Shown: piece by piece, positions 7,429-14,109 of the stretch
Layout of the letters: each line of letters starts with the position of its first letter
Position numbering within the stretch: the stretch's first letter is position 1
Assembly (NCBI GenBank): GCA_031289445.1
Contig: JAITPL010000119.1
Coordinates: 1 to 14,109 of the forward strand
Source: Tannerella sp.
Lineage (GTDB): Bacteria > Bacteroidota > Bacteroidia > Bacteroidales > Tannerellaceae
Length of the DNA: 14,109 nt
Direction of reading: 5' to 3'
Notes under the pieces: model-generated
Database searches by the model: none
What the model was told of the DNA's origin: nothing
Seen by the model: the letters and a program-made list of their open reading frames with translations, nothing else
Translations under genes and position numbers: made by a program

Positions 7429-8322
7429 ATGGAAACAGATATTTATCAGGAAGCTGCCGATTATATATCGGCTAAGATTGGCTGCCCTTTCGGCATGAAA
7501 GACGGCGCTACAGGCGAGGCTTACGGCGCTACAGGCGACGACGCTTGCGGCACGGCGACTCCAGATGTAGCCATTATTCTGGGTAGCGGACTTGGTTTGA
7601 TTGCCGACCGCATAGAGGAGGCTACTGTTATTCCCTATTCTTCGATACCGCATTTTGTCGGCTCGACGGCTGCGGGGCATCGCGGCAACCTGATTTACGG
7701 TCGCCTGGGAGGGCGGCAAGTCATTGCCATGCAGGGACGTTTTCATTATTATGAGGGCTATACGATGCAGCAGGTTACGTTTCCGGTGAGGGTATTTGCC
7801 CGGATGGGAGTGCGCAGTCTGCTGGTCTCGAATGCGGCGGGAGGTATAAACAATTCTTTCAAGATTGGCGACCTGATGATTATCCGCGACCATATCAACA
7901 TGATGCCCAACCCGCTCGTAGGGCGCAATAACGAGACTTTTGGCACACGTTTTCCGGATATGACCCGCGCCTACGACCGCGAACTGATAAGTCTGGCCGA
8001 AAACATAGCCGCCCGACTCAATATCCCGCTTAAAAAAGGAGTATATGTGGGTTTGACCGGTCCCTCGTACGAGACGCCCGCCGAGTACGCTTTCTACGGA
8101 CATGCCGGAGCAGATGCGGTAGGGATGAGCACTGTGCCTGAAGTGACAGTAGCCCGTCATGCGGGTATGCGGGTGTTTGGAATGTCGGTCATCACAAACG
8201 AAGGCTATCATTTTGCGGACGATTTTGTGAACGACGGCGACGACGTTATCCGCGCAGCTAACCTCGCAGCCGAAAAAATGACAAGGCTATTCACGGAATT
8301 AATTATGAATTGTGAATTGTGA
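7429..8322 (+). CDS. Purine nucleoside phosphorylase, trimeric-type
   Basis: PNP splits inosine- and guanosine-type nucleosides with phosphate into base and ribose-1-phosphate. The 297-aa protein has the low-molecular-weight PNP/MTAP motifs: phosphate loop ILGSGLG (50-56, S53), [26 protein letters not shown], the base-binding GPSYETPAE with E215, VGMSTVPE, and VITN with N257. The E and N pair fits 6-oxopurine recognition. The family HxEV motif, whose His contacts the ribose 5' position, aligns with G270-D-D-V, so 5'-modified nucleosides may be accepted; this rests on an alignment by eye. Near the N-terminus (about 25-39) a seven-residue segment is duplicated ([14 protein letters not shown]), encoded by a 21-bp repeat. 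The last residues, IMNCEL, and the stop come from a heptamer array. It lies 157 bp after the amidohydrolase gene, with repeats between. Confidence 0.94.
   Translation: METDIYQEAADYISAKIGCPFGMKDGATGEAYGATGDDACGTATPDVAIILGSGLGLIADRIEEATVIPYSSIPHFVGSTAAGHRGNLIYGRLGGRQVIAMQGRFHYYEGYTMQQVTFPVRVFARMGVRSLLVSNAAGGINNSFKIGDLMIIRDHINMMPNPLVGRNNETFGTRFPDMTRAYDRELISLAENIAARLNIPLKKGVYVGLTGPSYETPAEYAFYGHAGADAVGMSTVPEVTVARHAGMRVFGMSVITNEGYHFADDFVNDGDDVIRAANLAAEKMTRLFTELIMNCEL
7502..7538. repeat. 21-bp in-frame duplication inside pnp
   Basis: The 16-bp string ACGGCGCTACAGGCGA occurs at 7502-7517 and again at 7523-7538, a period of 21 bp, so the reading frame is kept and seven residues are duplicated. It lies between the N-terminal helix and the first beta-strand (PDVAIILG), where PNPs vary in length. 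Confidence 0.93.
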
Positions 8323-8326
8323 ATTG
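8301..8326. repeat. 7-bp repeat array, 3.7 copies, overlapping the pnp 3' end
   Basis: A 5-bp partial AATTA is followed by three perfect TGAATTG heptamers. On the minus strand this reads CAATTCA three times then TAATT, the same unit and the same 5-bp terminal partial as the arrays next to purA, but in opposite orientation. The array supplies the last six pnp codons and its TGA stop (8320-8322). Confidence 0.93.
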
Positions 8327-8386
8327 AGCGCCGTCATAGCGAGTCGCCATCAAAAAATTCAAACAGGGAGAAATGACCTTGAAAAT

Positions 8387-8611
8387 GATTGCGTCGACCG
8401 GATTCATATCAATAGAACTTTGATTGCGTCATCGGTAGTCCGTCGGGACTTGCATATCAATAGAAAAAAACATGTATCTGCGTTTTTCCCCGTCGGGAAA
8501 CTCACATCAAAAACACTCCGTGAATCCCCTGCGGGGAAAAAAAGAAAGAAACGTTTTTTCTATTGATATGTATCCCCTACCGGGGATGCCATGACATATA
8601 ACGGGGATGCC
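8387..8611. repeat. Cluster of small GC hairpins and CATATCAATAGA repeats
   Basis: The cluster has four short palindromes of similar design: AGTCC-GTCG-GGACT (8437-8450), TTTCCC-CGTC-GGGAAA (8485-8500), TCCCC-TGC-GGGGA (8525-8537) and ATCCCC-TACC-GGGGAT (8572-8587), spaced about 40-48 bp. Between them CATATCAATAGA occurs at 8405 and 8453 in direct orientation and at 8559 inverted. The last two extend to a 17-bp inverted repeat (8453-8469 with 8554-8570) enclosing a 118-bp segment. TGATTGCGTC occurs at 8388 and 8421, and CGGGGATGCC at 8581 and 8602. This looks like a decayed interspersed repeat or small non-coding element family; no protein is apparent. No T-run follows a hairpin in either direction, so none is called a terminator. 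Confidence 0.75.
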
Positions 8612-8984
8612 GCGACGGAAGTGTCGCACAGTCATTGCCCTCCGCGAGCTGCTCCTTGCCCTCCGCGAGACTCTCATTGCCCTCCGCGAGTTGCTCATTG
8701 CCTTCCGCGAGCTGCTCATTGCCCTCCGCGAGCTGCTCATTGCCCTCCGCGAGACTCTCATTGCCTTCCGCGAGACTCTCATTGCCCTCCGTGAGCTGCT
8801 CATTGCCCTCTCCGAGCAAATCGGTGAACTCACCAAGCAATTTGGCTACCTCTCCGAGAGTCTTGGCTACCTCTCCGAGAGTCTTGGCTACCTCTCCGAA
8901 AGTCTTGGCTACCTCTCCGAGAGTCTTGGCTACCTCTCCGAGCGACGCGCAGAACTCCGCAAAACCTCTGTCAACTGCTTTTAA
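8607..8984 (+). CDS. Possible heptad-repeat protein over a 21-bp minisatellite (uncertain)
   Basis: An ATG-started frame of 125 aa is almost entirely seven-residue repeats: about nine of the LRELLIA type (with T and F variants), a short bridge (SEQIGELTKQF), then five of the LGYLSES type, and a tail ERRAELRKTSVNCF. The register is unbroken over all units. A 21-bp repeat keeps several frames open by construction. On the opposite strand the same DNA reads as EGNEQLA and TLGEVAK heptads from about 8988 down to 8577, with L and V at coiled-coil spacing, but without an ATG. Synonymous differences between units occur in both readings, so neither is clearly favoured. The TAA stop lies in a YAATT heptamer. 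No family is recognised, and it may not be translated. Confidence 0.25.
   Translation: MPRRKCRTVIALRELLLALRETLIALRELLIAFRELLIALRELLIALRETLIAFRETLIALRELLIALSEQIGELTKQFGYLSESLGYLSESLGYLSESLGYLSESLGYLSERRAELRKTSVNCF
8633..8821. repeat. 21-bp minisatellite, first block, 9 units
   Basis: Nine head-to-tail 21-bp units start CATTGCCCTCCGCGAG and end GCTGCT or ACTCT. Variable sites are few: CTCC/TTCC, GCTGCT/ACTCT/TTGCT, CGCG/CGTG. The ninth unit (8801-8821) changes to CTCTCCGAG and forms the transition to the second block. There are no insertions or deletions. Confidence 0.95.
8844..8942. repeat. 21-bp minisatellite, second block, 4.7 units
   Basis: The unit is GGCTACCTCTCCGAGAGTCT plus T. Four units are complete, with one G-to-A difference, and a fifth is partial. 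A degenerate unit at 8823-8843 bridges it to the first block. The GAG core of both blocks stays in one 21-bp register (for example 8814 and 8856 are 42 bp apart), so the two blocks are a single diverged array. Confidence 0.95.
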
Positions 8985-9034
8985 TTCTTAATTACCCCTC
9001 CGCCCCTTTTAATTTTTAATTTTTAATTGATAAT
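8982..9034. repeat. Degenerate 7-bp repeats, TAATTNN type
   Basis: Two heptamers (TAATTCT, TAATTAC; 8982-8995) are followed after 11 bp by TTTTAAT three times and TGATAAT (9007-9034). All keep a 7-bp period with a TAATT core, so they belong with the other heptamer arrays, although they are more decayed. The region lies between the 21-bp array and the 63-bp duplication. Confidence 0.75.
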
Positions 9035-9156
9035 TTTCCTTCGCGGTTTTTGATTTTAAATTCACAATTCATAATTCACAATTCACAATTCTTTAATTTT
9101 CCTTCGCGGTTTTTGATTTTAAATTCACAATTCATAATTCACAATTCACAATTCTT
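9031..9156. repeat. Perfect 63-bp tandem duplication containing heptamers
   Basis: Two identical 63-bp copies lie at 9031-9093 and 9094-9156. Each starts TAATTTTCCTTCGCGG, has a T-rich stretch, then four AATTCA heptamers and a partial CAATT (9058-9090 in copy 1), and ends CTT. The duplication ends 2 bp before the sufB stop codon, so it forms the immediate 3' flank of the sufB transcript. The period equals nine heptamers. Confidence 0.97.
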
Positions 9157-9158
9157 AC

Positions 9159-10604
9159 TCACCCTACGCTGCCTTCCAGTGATATGGCGAGGAGTTTTTG
9201 GGCTTCGACGGCAAACTCCATCGGCAGTTTATTCATCACCTCGCGGGCGTAGCCCCCTACTATCAGACTGACGGCTTTTTCGGTATTGATACCGCGTTGA
9301 TTGCAATATAGCAGTTGGTCTTCGTTGATTTTGGAAGTCGTCGCTTCGTGTTCCACTACAGCCGTTTCGTTCTGTATATCGGCGTAGGGAAAAGTATGTG
9401 CGCCGCAGGTCGGGCTGAGCAGCAGACTGTCGCACTGGCTGTGGTTGCGGGCGTTTTCGGCGCGGGGTGCAATCTTCACCAAACCGCGATAGGAGTTATG
9501 GCTGAAACCCGCCGAGATGCCTTTGGAAACAATCGTACTGCGGGTATTGCGGCCCAGGTGTATCATTTTGGTGCCGGTATCGGCCTGTTGACGGTTATTG
9601 GTTACGGCAACCGAGTAGAACTCGCCTACGGAGTTGTCGCCCGCGAGGATACATGAGGGATACTTCCATGTTATAGCCGAGCCGGTCTCGACCTGCGTCC
9701 ACGAAATCTTGCTGCCCTCGCCCTTGCACAGTCCGCGTTTGGTGACAAAGTTGAAGATACCGCCCTTGCCATGCTTGTCGCCCGGATACCAGTTCTGCAC
9801 GGTCGAATATTTTACCTCCGCGCGGTCGTTGGCCACAATCTCGACTATCGCGGCATGAAGCTGATTCTCGTCGCGCTGTGGAGCCGTGCATCCTTCGAGG
9901 TAGCTGACGTAAGAGTCGTCGTCGGCAACGAGCAGGGTACGCTCGAATTGCCCTGTCCTGGCAGCGTTGATGCGGAAATAAGTGCTCAGCTCCATCGGAC
10001 ACCGCACTCCCCGCGGGATATAGGCAAAAGAGCCGTCGGAAAAGACCGCCGAGTTGAGCGCGGCGAAGAAGTTGTCTTTATAGCCCACAACGCTTCCAAG
10101 GTATTTCCGCACCAGATCGGGATGATTCCTGACTGCTTCGCTGAACGAACAGAAGATGATGCCTTTTTCGGCCAGAGTATCCTTGTAGGTAGTCTTGACC
10201 GAGACGCTGTCCATAACCGCATCGACGGCCATGCCGCTCATAATCTTCTGCTCGTGCAGGGGGATGCCCAGCTTGTCGAAAGTCTTCAGCAGTTCGGGGT
10301 CAACCTCGTCGAGCGACTTGGGGCCTTCCTTCTTTTTTGGCGCCGCGTAGTAAATAATATCCTGATAATCGATGGGGGGTATCTTCAAGTGTGCCCACGA
10401 AGGCATCTCCAAAGTCTGCCAGTGGCGGAAGGCTTTCAGCCGGAATTCAAGCAGCCATGCAGGTTCTTCTTTTTTGGCCGAGATAGTGCGTATCACGTCC
10501 CCGTCCAATCCCGTGCGTATCACTTCCGTGTCCACATCGGTCGTGAAACCGTATTTATATTCACCGGAAGTTACCTCGTTCAATAATTTGTCCTGTCCTT
10601 CCAT
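9159..10604 (-). CDS. sufB: Fe-S cluster assembly scaffold protein SufB
   Basis: SufB is the scaffold on which the cytoplasmic SufBCD complex builds iron-sulfur clusters. The 481-aa protein shows family motifs throughout: [37 protein letters not shown] (C239, H250), NHSQCDSLL with C391, which corresponds to the cluster- or persulfide-related Cys405 of E. coli, [15 protein letters not shown] (H419), and the canonical end [17 protein letters not shown]. It is complete. It lies 21 bp after cvpA on the same strand and is probably in one operon with infB and cvpA. The ATPase gene sufC and the partner sufD, which usually follow sufB directly in Bacteroidales, are absent: downstream there are repeats and then the convergent pnp. 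They must be elsewhere if the system works. Confidence 0.97.
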   Translation of the reverse strand: MEGQDKLLNEVTSGEYKYGFTTDVDTEVIRTGLDGDVIRTISAKKEEPAWLLEFRLKAFRHWQTLEMPSWAHLKIPPIDYQDIIYYAAPKKKEGPKSLDEVDPELLKTFDKLGIPLHEQKIMSGMAVDAVMDSVSVKTTYKDTLAEKGIIFCSFSEAVRNHPDLVRKYLGSVVGYKDNFFAALNSAVFSDGSFAYIPRGVRCPMELSTYFRINAARTGQFERTLLVADDDSYVSYLEGCTAPQRDENQLHAAIVEIVANDRAEVKYSTVQNWYPGDKHGKGGIFNFVTKRGLCKGEGSKISWTQVETGSAITWKYPSCILAGDNSVGEFYSVAVTNNRQQADTGTKMIHLGRNTRSTIVSKGISAGFSHNSYRGLVKIAPRAENARNHSQCDSLLLSPTCGAHTFPYADIQNETAVVEHEATTSKINEDQLLYCNQRGINTEKAVSLIVGGYAREVMNKLPMEFAVEAQKLLAISLEGSVG

Positions 10605-10625
10605 AATTTTTATAATAATTTGAAA

Positions 10626-11117
10626 TCAGTTCGCTGCCGGAAACAGTTTGCCCGGAAACAACGTCGGAATAATATCCCTTATAATCACATAAAACCGCGA
10701 TTCAACCTTTATTTCCCGTGAAATAAAAACCGCGTTAGTATCGAACATTTCTATGATGTTGAAAACCAGACTCAGAAATAAAGCCATCATAATCACTCCT
10801 ACAAGCCCTCCCGCAAGGTGATTGAGAATACTCAGGGGGGTAATGTCAATCAGGCGATCTACGATGTTGCCTGCCAGCAGGATAACGCCCACAATCAGCA
10901 CAAAGCCCAGAAAATAGCTCAAAATCCCGACAGCGCCTTTCGGCAGCCATTCAAATTGCAAGAGATAGCTCTGCACCCATGAAGCCACGCCTGTACAGAG
11001 GTATATGCCGACAATCAATGCTCCGAGAGCGACCACCTGCTTTATCATTCCGTCTTTCAAGCCCTTGATAAGGCCTGCTCCGGCGAGGCAAAGAACAGTA
11101 ATATCCAACCAGCTCAT
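10626..11117 (-). CDS. CvpA-family inner-membrane protein
   Basis: The 163-aa hydrophobic protein resembles CvpA, the colicin V production family found in many bacteria as an inner-membrane protein of poorly defined role. It begins MSWLDITVLC, typical of the family (W-x-D near the start), and has four predicted membrane helices at about 4-20, 26-46, 62-83 and 100-122. The GLxxG-type segments AGLIKGLKDGMIKQ and AGGLVGVIMM are also family-like. A charged and amphipathic tail follows. Its ATG lies 6 bp after the infB stop and its stop 21 bp before sufB, so it should be co-transcribed. The family assignment rests on overall pattern, as CvpA proteins have few invariant residues. Confidence 0.82.
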   Translation of the reverse strand: MSWLDITVLCLAGAGLIKGLKDGMIKQVVALGALIVGIYLCTGVASWVQSYLLQFEWLPKGAVGILSYFLGFVLIVGVILLAGNIVDRLIDITPLSILNHLAGGLVGVIMMALFLSLVFNIIEMFDTNAVFISREIKVESRFYVIIRDIIPTLFPGKLFPAAN

Positions 11118-11123
11118 ATTTGT

Positions 11124-14109
11124 TTACGATAAAGTTTTCTTTATTTCCGTTTGGTCGAAAGGCTCTACAATGTCGCCGATCTGAATGTCGCTGTAATTGT
11201 TGATGTAGAGGCCGCAGTCCTGACCTGTGAAGGCCTCCTTGACTTCGTCCTTGAATCGCTTGAGAGAGCCGAGTTCGCCGGTGTGAACAACGATACCGTC
11301 GCGAATGACGCGCACCTTGTTGGCTCGGCGTATCTTGCCTTCCTTGACTATACAGCCTGCAATAGTGCCGACGTTCGTAATTTTGAAGACCTGCAGCACT
11401 TCGAGTTCGCCGACTATGTCTTCGCGAATTTCGGGCGACAGCATTCCTTCCATCACGCTCTTGACTTCGTTGATGGCGTCGTAGATGATTGAGTAAAGCC
11501 GTATTTCCACGCCCTCGCTCTCGGCCAGACGGCGAGCCTGCGCCGAAGGACGCACCTGGAAGCCGATGATAACGGCCTCGTCGGCAGCGGCAGCCAGCGA
11601 GACGTCGGATTCCGAAATCTGACCTACAGCCTTGTGTATAACGTGCACCTGCACCTCTTCGGTTGACAGTTTTATCAGCGAGTCGGACAGCGCCTCGACC
11701 GAGCCGTCCACGTCGCCCTTGACTATCAGGTTGAGTTCGTGTATGTCGCCCATAGCGCGGCGGCGGACTATGTCGTCGAAGCCTCGGCGTTTCATCGTGC
11801 GATGTCCGAGTTCGCGTTGCAACTGTTCGCGGCGGTTGGCTATTTCTTTGGCCTCCTGCTCCGTTTCGAGGACGTTGAACAGGTCGCCTGCCTGCGGAGC
11901 GCCGTTCAGTCCGAGTATGATGGCAGGCTCGGAAGGGCCGGCGATATCTATGCGTTGATTACGCTCGTTGAACATGGCCTTGACACGTCCGTAATGCGAG
12001 CCGGCCAGCACTATGTCGCCTTGTCGCAGAGTGCCGTTGCTGACCAGAATCGTCGAAACGAAACCGCGTCCCTTGTCGAGCGACGATTCTATAATCGAGC
12101 CTTGTGCGCGGCGGTCGGGATTGGCTTTAAGTTCGAGGATGTCGGCCTCGAGCAGCACTTTTTCCAACAGTTCGGGTACGCCTGTGCCCTGTTTGGCGGA
12201 TATTTCCTGACATTGATACTTGCCTCCCCAGTCTTCGACGAGGTAGTTGAGGTTAGCCAGTTCTTCCTTGATTTTTTCGGGATTGGCGTGCGGCTTGTCT
12301 ATCTTGTTGATGGCAAACACTATCGGCACGTTTGCGGCCGCAGCGTGATTGATGGCCTCTATGGTCTGCGGCATTACGTTGTCGTCGGCTGCGACTATGA
12401 TTATAGCAATGTCGGTAGCTTTGGCTCCTCGTGCACGCATGGCGGTGAAGGCTTCATGACCCGGCGTATCGAGGAAAGTTATATGACGCTCGTTAGGCAG
12501 TTTGACGTTGTATGCGCCGATATGCTGTGTTATGCCGCCGGCCTCGCCTGCAATGACATTCGTCTTGCGAATATTGTCGAGCAGCGAGGTCTTGCCGTGG
12601 TCAACGTGTCCCATAACCGTTATGATTGGCGGGCGGGGCTGCAGTTCGTCTTCCCTGTCTTCCTCAACGGTTATGGCTTCGACTACCTCGGCGCTGACAT
12701 ACTCGGTGCTATAACCGAACTCTTCGGCTACGATATTGATTGTCTCGGCTTCGAGTCGCTGATTGATAGAGACCATGATACCTATGCTCATACATGTCGA
12801 GATAACCTGTGTAACCGGTATGTTCATCATGCTGGAGAGGTCGTTGGCGGTAACAAATTCGGTAAGTTTCAGTACCTTACTTTCGCGCTGCTCCTGTTCG
12901 AGTATTTCCTGCTCGCGGTTGGCTGCCGCATCGCGTTTATCGCGGCGATACTTGGCGCCCTTGCCTTTAGTTCCTTTGTTGGTCAGCCTTGCCAGCGTTT
13001 CCTTGACTTGCTTCTGAACGTCTTCTTCGTTCACTTCGGCACGTATGGGTCGCTTTGCCCGCGGCGGCTTAACTCTTTCTTCGCGGCGGAAATTCGTTCC
13101 CGGAGTAGTGGTAACATCCACTCGCTCCACGCGCTTGCGTTTGCGTTTATGACGTCCGGCGGCGGCGTTTGCCTCAGTGCTCGGCGGTTTGTTGTCGAGT
13201 GTCGGCGTTTTATGCGGCTGATGAGCTACTTTGCGCTGTTCCGCTTCTTTGTCGCGCTCGCGTTTGCGGTCTTCCTTCGTCTTGCGACGCGGGAACGAGG
13301 CCTGATTGATAGCATCGAGGTCAATCTTGCCCGTAACCTTGAAGTTGAGGTCGGGCTGCCGCTTGTTCAGGCGGAATACTTCCTCTTTCTCGACGTCAAC
13401 GGTTATCGGCTCGCCTTTCTTAAACTTCTCGGGACGGTCCTTGACCGGCGCAGGCCTGTTGTCTTTTTGTTCGGGACGAGCCTGCTGTCCGTCTTTTGGT
13501 TTGGGTTTTTGCTCTTGTCTGCGCTGCTCGCCGTGACGTGGCGTTTGTTGATGTGGCGTTTGCTCTGTGTGCGTTACTTTCTCCGGCTCCGAAGGTTTGT
13601 CTTTTTGACCGGTTTCTGCTTGTGGCTGTTCTGCCTGCGGCTGCTCCTCGGTTTGAGGAGACGTTGGCAGCTGTTCAGCCGGTACACTCGCTTGAGTATC
13701 CGAAATGGCCACAGCCTCTGCGATTGGCTCCTGCTTTACTTCAACCGGCTTTGTTTCAACCGGTTTCACAGTCTCCTGCTCAACGCTCGGTTTTGGCTGC
13801 TTTTGTTCAGTCGCTACAATCTGCTTCGGCTTCGATTTGTCTTCTTGCTGCGGCGTACCCTTCACTGTGTGTGACGGATGTGCTGCATTCGGTTTTTTAT
13901 CAGACCTGTATGCCCCTCCCCTTGTTCTCGACTCTAGCTCGTCAAGGTTGATTTTATCCTTGATAACAAATTTAGGCCTTGCTATTTCGGGTATTTCCGT
14001 CTTGAGTACCTCAACCGCTGTTTCTTGAGGTTGACGCTTCGGATAGGTCGGAAAAACGAAAGATTTCTTATCCTTTGGGGGTGAAGGTTCGCTGCCAAAC
14101 TCTCTTACG
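11124..14109 (-). CDS. infB: Translation initiation factor IF-2, 5' end outside the window
   Basis: IF-2 is the GTPase that brings initiator tRNA to the 30S ribosome and promotes subunit joining. The C-terminal end is complete. The frame is open to the right edge, giving about 994 visible residues. The GTG at 13865 is internal, because the upstream 81 codons have no stop and continue in typical style ([19 protein letters not shown]). Order along the protein: Lys/Gln/Glu/Pro/Thr-rich N-terminal part with basic segments, an IF2-N domain ([18 protein letters not shown]), then the G domain with G1 GHVDHGKT (12588-12611), G3 DTPGH (12456-12470), G4 NKID (12297-12308) and SAK for G5, followed by domains II-IV. 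At least 499 residues precede G1, long compared with E. coli. cvpA follows after 6 bp. Confidence 0.98.
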   Translation of the reverse strand, partial: VREFGSEPSPPKDKKSFVFPTYPKRQPQETAVEVLKTEIPEIARPKFVIKDKINLDELESRTRGGAYRSDKKPNAAHPSHTVKGTPQQEDKSKPKQIVATEQKQPKPSVEQETVKPVETKPVEVKQEPIAEAVAISDTQASVPAEQLPTSPQTEEQPQAEQPQAETGQKDKPSEPEKVTHTEQTPHQQTPRHGEQRRQEQKPKPKDGQQARPEQKDNRPAPVKDRPEKFKKGEPITVDVEKEEVFRLNKRQPDLNFKVTGKIDLDAINQASFPRRKTKEDRKRERDKEAEQRKVAHQPHKTPTLDNKPPSTEANAAAGRHKRKRKRVERVDVTTTPGTNFRREERVKPPRAKRPIRAEVNEEDVQKQVKETLARLTNKGTKGKGAKYRRDKRDAAANREQEILEQEQRESKVLKLTEFVTANDLSSMMNIPVTQVISTCMSIGIMVSINQRLEAETINIVAEEFGYSTEYVSAEVVEAITVEEDREDELQPRPPIITVMGHVDHGKTSLLDNIRKTNVIAGEAGGITQHIGAYNVKLPNERHITFLDTPGHEAFTAMRARGAKATDIAIIIVAADDNVMPQTIEAINHAAAANVPIVFAINKIDKPHANPEKIKEELANLNYLVEDWGGKYQCQEISAKQGTGVPELLEKVLLEADILELKANPDRRAQGSIIESSLDKGRGFVSTILVSNGTLRQGDIVLAGSHYGRVKAMFNERNQRIDIAGPSEPAIILGLNGAPQAGDLFNVLETEQEAKEIANRREQLQRELGHRTMKRRGFDDIVRRRAMGDIHELNLIVKGDVDGSVEALSDSLIKLSTEEVQVHVIHKAVGQISESDVSLAAAADEAVIIGFQVRPSAQARRLAESEGVEIRLYSIIYDAINEVKSVMEGMLSPEIREDIVGELEVLQVFKITNVGTIAGCIVKEGKIRRANKVRVIRDGIVVHTGELGSLKRFKDEVKEAFTGQDCGLYINNYSDIQIGDIVEPFDQTEIKKTLS

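Noticed and set aside
8312..8566. 84-aa open frame after pnp on the plus strand
   Set aside because: It starts inside the pnp-terminal heptamer array and runs through the hairpin cluster, with composition dictated by the repeats. No domain or family pattern was seen.
8485..8587. Rho-independent terminators at the GC hairpins after pnp
   Set aside because: A-runs or no T-runs follow the stems in the plus direction. On the minus strand the T-run at the 8525-8537 hairpin lies before the stem, not after it. The convergent gap probably ends transcripts, but no site can be named.
8629..8942. CRISPR array
   Set aside because: The units are contiguous 21-bp tandem repeats without unique spacers, and no cas genes are nearby.
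8577..8988. Minus-strand frame over the 21-bp array as a definite gene
   Set aside because: It reads as plausible coiled-coil heptads, but it has no ATG (only a TTG at 8840), and any 21-bp array without stops is open. It is kept as an alternative under the plus-strand entry rather than as a gene.
8591..8991. Other open frames over the minisatellite (CPPRAAH, PSASCSL and SRRAMSS repeats)
   Set aside because: These are extra frames of the same 21-bp unit with strongly biased composition; they are shadows of the repeat.
11739..13874. 711-aa plus-strand open frame opposite infB
   Set aside because: The opposite strand encodes an unmistakable IF-2. The plus frame is a hydrophobic, Leu/Phe/Arg-rich shadow without motifs.

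Overview
The window looks like chromosomal DNA of a Bacteroidota member, most likely order Bacteroidales. The signs are a lipoprotein-type dipeptidyl peptidase III with the HECLGH zinc motif, a PurA with the Bacteroidales-style CAGCC segment, a very long IF-2 with a Lys/Gln/Glu/Pro-rich N-terminal half, a TAnnTTTG promoter-like box, and almost no Shine-Dalgarno sequences before the starts. The genus cannot be fixed from the sequence alone.

Layout. Seven genes run rightward from 55 to 8322: DPP III lipoprotein, a Fur-family regulator, purA, a YugP-type membrane zinc metallopeptidase, hisS, an MtaD/SsnA-type amidohydrolase and a trimeric-type purine nucleoside phosphorylase. Spacing is tight in most places (4 bp, 21 bp, 0 bp, a 23-bp overlap). 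Two gaps, purA to metallopeptidase and amidohydrolase to PNP, are filled by repeats. On the other strand, reading leftward from the right edge, lie infB (its 5' end is outside the window), cvpA and sufB, separated by 6 and 21 bp and probably one operon. The two blocks converge on an 836-bp gap (8323-9158) made almost entirely of repeats.

Function. The rightward block has a purine theme. PurA commits IMP to AMP synthesis. The amidohydrolase should deaminate adenosine-type nucleosides (adenosine, S-adenosylhomocysteine, 5'-methylthioadenosine or 5'-deoxyadenosine), and PNP can phosphorolyse the resulting inosine-type nucleosides. HisS, the two peptidases and the Fur-like protein do not belong to that theme. 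The leftward block combines translation initiation with the SUF iron-sulfur scaffold SufB. The usual partners sufC and sufD do not follow sufB here.

The most unusual content is repetitive. Arrays of a 7-bp unit (core YAATT) occur in four clusters and have overwritten the 3' ends of purA and pnp, supplying their last codons and stops. A 63-bp (9 x 7) perfect tandem duplication abuts the sufB stop. A 15-unit, 21-bp (3 x 7) minisatellite is open in several frames on both strands and could encode a heptad-repeat protein. A 21-bp in-frame duplication sits near the PNP N-terminus. A 49-bp unit containing the 3' end of the amidohydrolase gene is present three times ahead of pnp. A cluster of CG-capped small hairpins with a 12-bp repeat (CATATCAATAGA) follows pnp. 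No tRNA, rRNA, CRISPR, transposase or phage gene was seen.
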